This document shows, in pieces, positions 63,365-64,000 of a DNA stretch of 64,000 bases. The DNA lies in contig NZ_JFZB01000005.1 of the NCBI RefSeq assembly GCF_000740785.1, positions 186,001-250,000 of the forward strand, given 5' to 3'. Made by a program: the position numbers and the translations under genes. Under the pieces are notes generated by a model. That model had not been told where the DNA came from and searched no databases. It saw only the letters and a list, made by a program, of their open reading frames with translations. This DNA comes from Paenirhodobacter enshiensis (GTDB lineage Bacteria > Pseudomonadota > Alphaproteobacteria > Rhodobacterales > Rhodobacteraceae). Every line of letters begins with the position of its first letter. Within the stretch, counting starts at the first letter, position 1.

Positions 63365-64000
63365 ATGACCGTCTGGAATCTCGGTTCGATCAACGCCGAT
63401 CACGTCTATCGGCTGCCGCATCTGCCTGCGCCCGGCGAGACGCTGGCCGCGCTCGACTATCGCGTCGGGCTGGGCGGCAAGGGGGCGAACCAGTCGGTCG
63501 CGCTGGCCCGTGCCGGGGCCGAAGTGCGCCATCTGGGCGCGATCGGCGCCGACGGGCGTTGGATGGTCGCCCGGATGAGCGATGCGGGCGTCGATTGCCG
63601 CTTCGTGGCCGAGACCGAGGGTGCCTCGGGCCATGCGATCATCGAGGTCGACGCCTCGGGCGAGAATGCCATTCTGCTGTTTCCCGGCTCCAACCGCCGG
63701 ATCGCGGCGGAGGCGGTGGCCGACGCCCTCGATACCGCGCAGCCGGGCGACTGGCTGGTGCTGCAAAACGAGACCTCGGCCCAGGCCGAGGCCGCGCATC
63801 TGGCCCGGGCGCGTGGGATGAAGGTCGCCTATTCCGCCGCGCCGTTCGATGCGGAAGCGGTGCGCGCGGTTCTCGGGGACATCTCGCTTCTGCTGCTCAA
63901 CGAGGTCGAGGCGGAACAGCTGTGCGCGGCGCTTGGCGTGACGCTGAAGGCGCTGCCGGTCGAGACGGTGGTGGTTACCCTCGGCCGTCGCGGCGCGGTC
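63365..64000 (+). CDS. PfkB-family sugar kinase (ribokinase-like), C-terminus cut by window edge
   Basis: Phosphorylates a sugar or nucleoside with ATP. 212 residues are present of a family near 300. Start: MTVWNLGSINADHVYRLPHLPAPGETL, with the ribokinase-type GSINxD. Then the substrate-binding GGKGANQSVALARAGA, GAIGADG, and EVEAEQLCAALG with VVVTLGRRGAV, the start of the ATP-site segment. The GAGD catalytic motif lies beyond the window. GGKGAN points to ribokinase or a close relative, but the substrate is open. Confidence 0.9.
   Translation, partial: MTVWNLGSINADHVYRLPHLPAPGETLAALDYRVGLGGKGANQSVALARAGAEVRHLGAIGADGRWMVARMSDAGVDCRFVAETEGASGHAIIEVDASGENAILLFPGSNRRIAAEAVADALDTAQPGDWLVLQNETSAQAEAAHLARARGMKVAYSAAPFDAEAVRAVLGDISLLLLNEVEAEQLCAALGVTLKALPVETVVVTLGRRGAV

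Overview
The window is high-GC alphaproteobacterial chromosome, most likely order Rhodobacterales (Rhodobacter/Paracoccus-like). Three things point there: the set and order of housekeeping genes (rho-mnmE-mnmG-rsmG-parA-parB; hemW, rdgB, rph; hrcA-grpE; hemD with a mitofilin-like and a HemY-like gene), the small FliL/MotE/MotA flagellar cluster, and parS sites written into mnmG and rsmG. I see no transposase, integrase, phage gene or CRISPR array. The text is almost entirely coding.

Layout. 1-3854 (minus): RND efflux permease, cut by the left edge, and its periplasmic adaptor. 3966-7197 (minus): fliP, fliN, fliH-like and fliF; 7321-11735 (plus): fliL, a small membrane protein, a MotE-like gene, motA and a large secreted TPR-like protein. 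The two flagellar operons diverge from about 120 bp holding a CtrA-like site. 12062-13498: aldehyde dehydrogenase. 13506-16952 (minus): CbiX-like chelatase, EVE protein, YciI protein, gpsA, tsaD. 17034-21613 (plus): hemD, mitofilin-like, HemY-like with a C-terminal zinc ribbon, glycosyltransferase. 21637-24681 (minus): a 1014-residue RTX protein with about 44 nonapeptides. 24807-25755 (minus): rlmH, rsfS. 26096-30851 (plus): leuC, an HdeD-like membrane gene, leuD, a membrane protein and an EEP-type phosphoesterase. 31139-31214: tRNA-Thr(CGT). 31415-36030 (plus): gpmI, envC-like, ctpA, rppH. 36090-38806 (minus): dnaQ, coaE, aroE, maf.

38806-39190 has the features of a chromosomal replication origin: two perfect and three one-mismatch DnaA boxes around very AT-rich DNA. 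Translationally coupled gene sets leave it in both directions, leftward maf-aroE-coaE-dnaQ and rightward rho-mnmE-mnmG-rsmG-parA-parB. Two perfect parS sites lie 3-5 kb to the right, just upstream of parAB, so origin and partition system sit together. From mnmE to parB the GC content is visibly lower than in the flanks.

46250-49094 (minus): hemW, a single-ORF fusion of RdgB with a RidA domain, and rph; divergent hrcA-grpE; mutS; then maeB and a MarR regulator. 56784-63006 is a tightly overlapping dipeptide/oligopeptide ABC transporter operon (binding protein, two permeases, two ATPases) ending in an M19 dipeptidase, an uptake-plus-hydrolysis unit. A textbook intrinsic terminator lies just inside the first permease gene and probably sets binding-protein excess. 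The window ends in a truncated PfkB-family sugar kinase gene.

Most notable: the origin/parS layout, the TTTGCAAA double box between the origin and rho, the RdgB-RidA fusion, the internal attenuator of the ABC operon, the orphan RTX/propeller protein, and a possible leader-peptide/hairpin upstream of leuC. I did not find a clearly novel multi-gene system.
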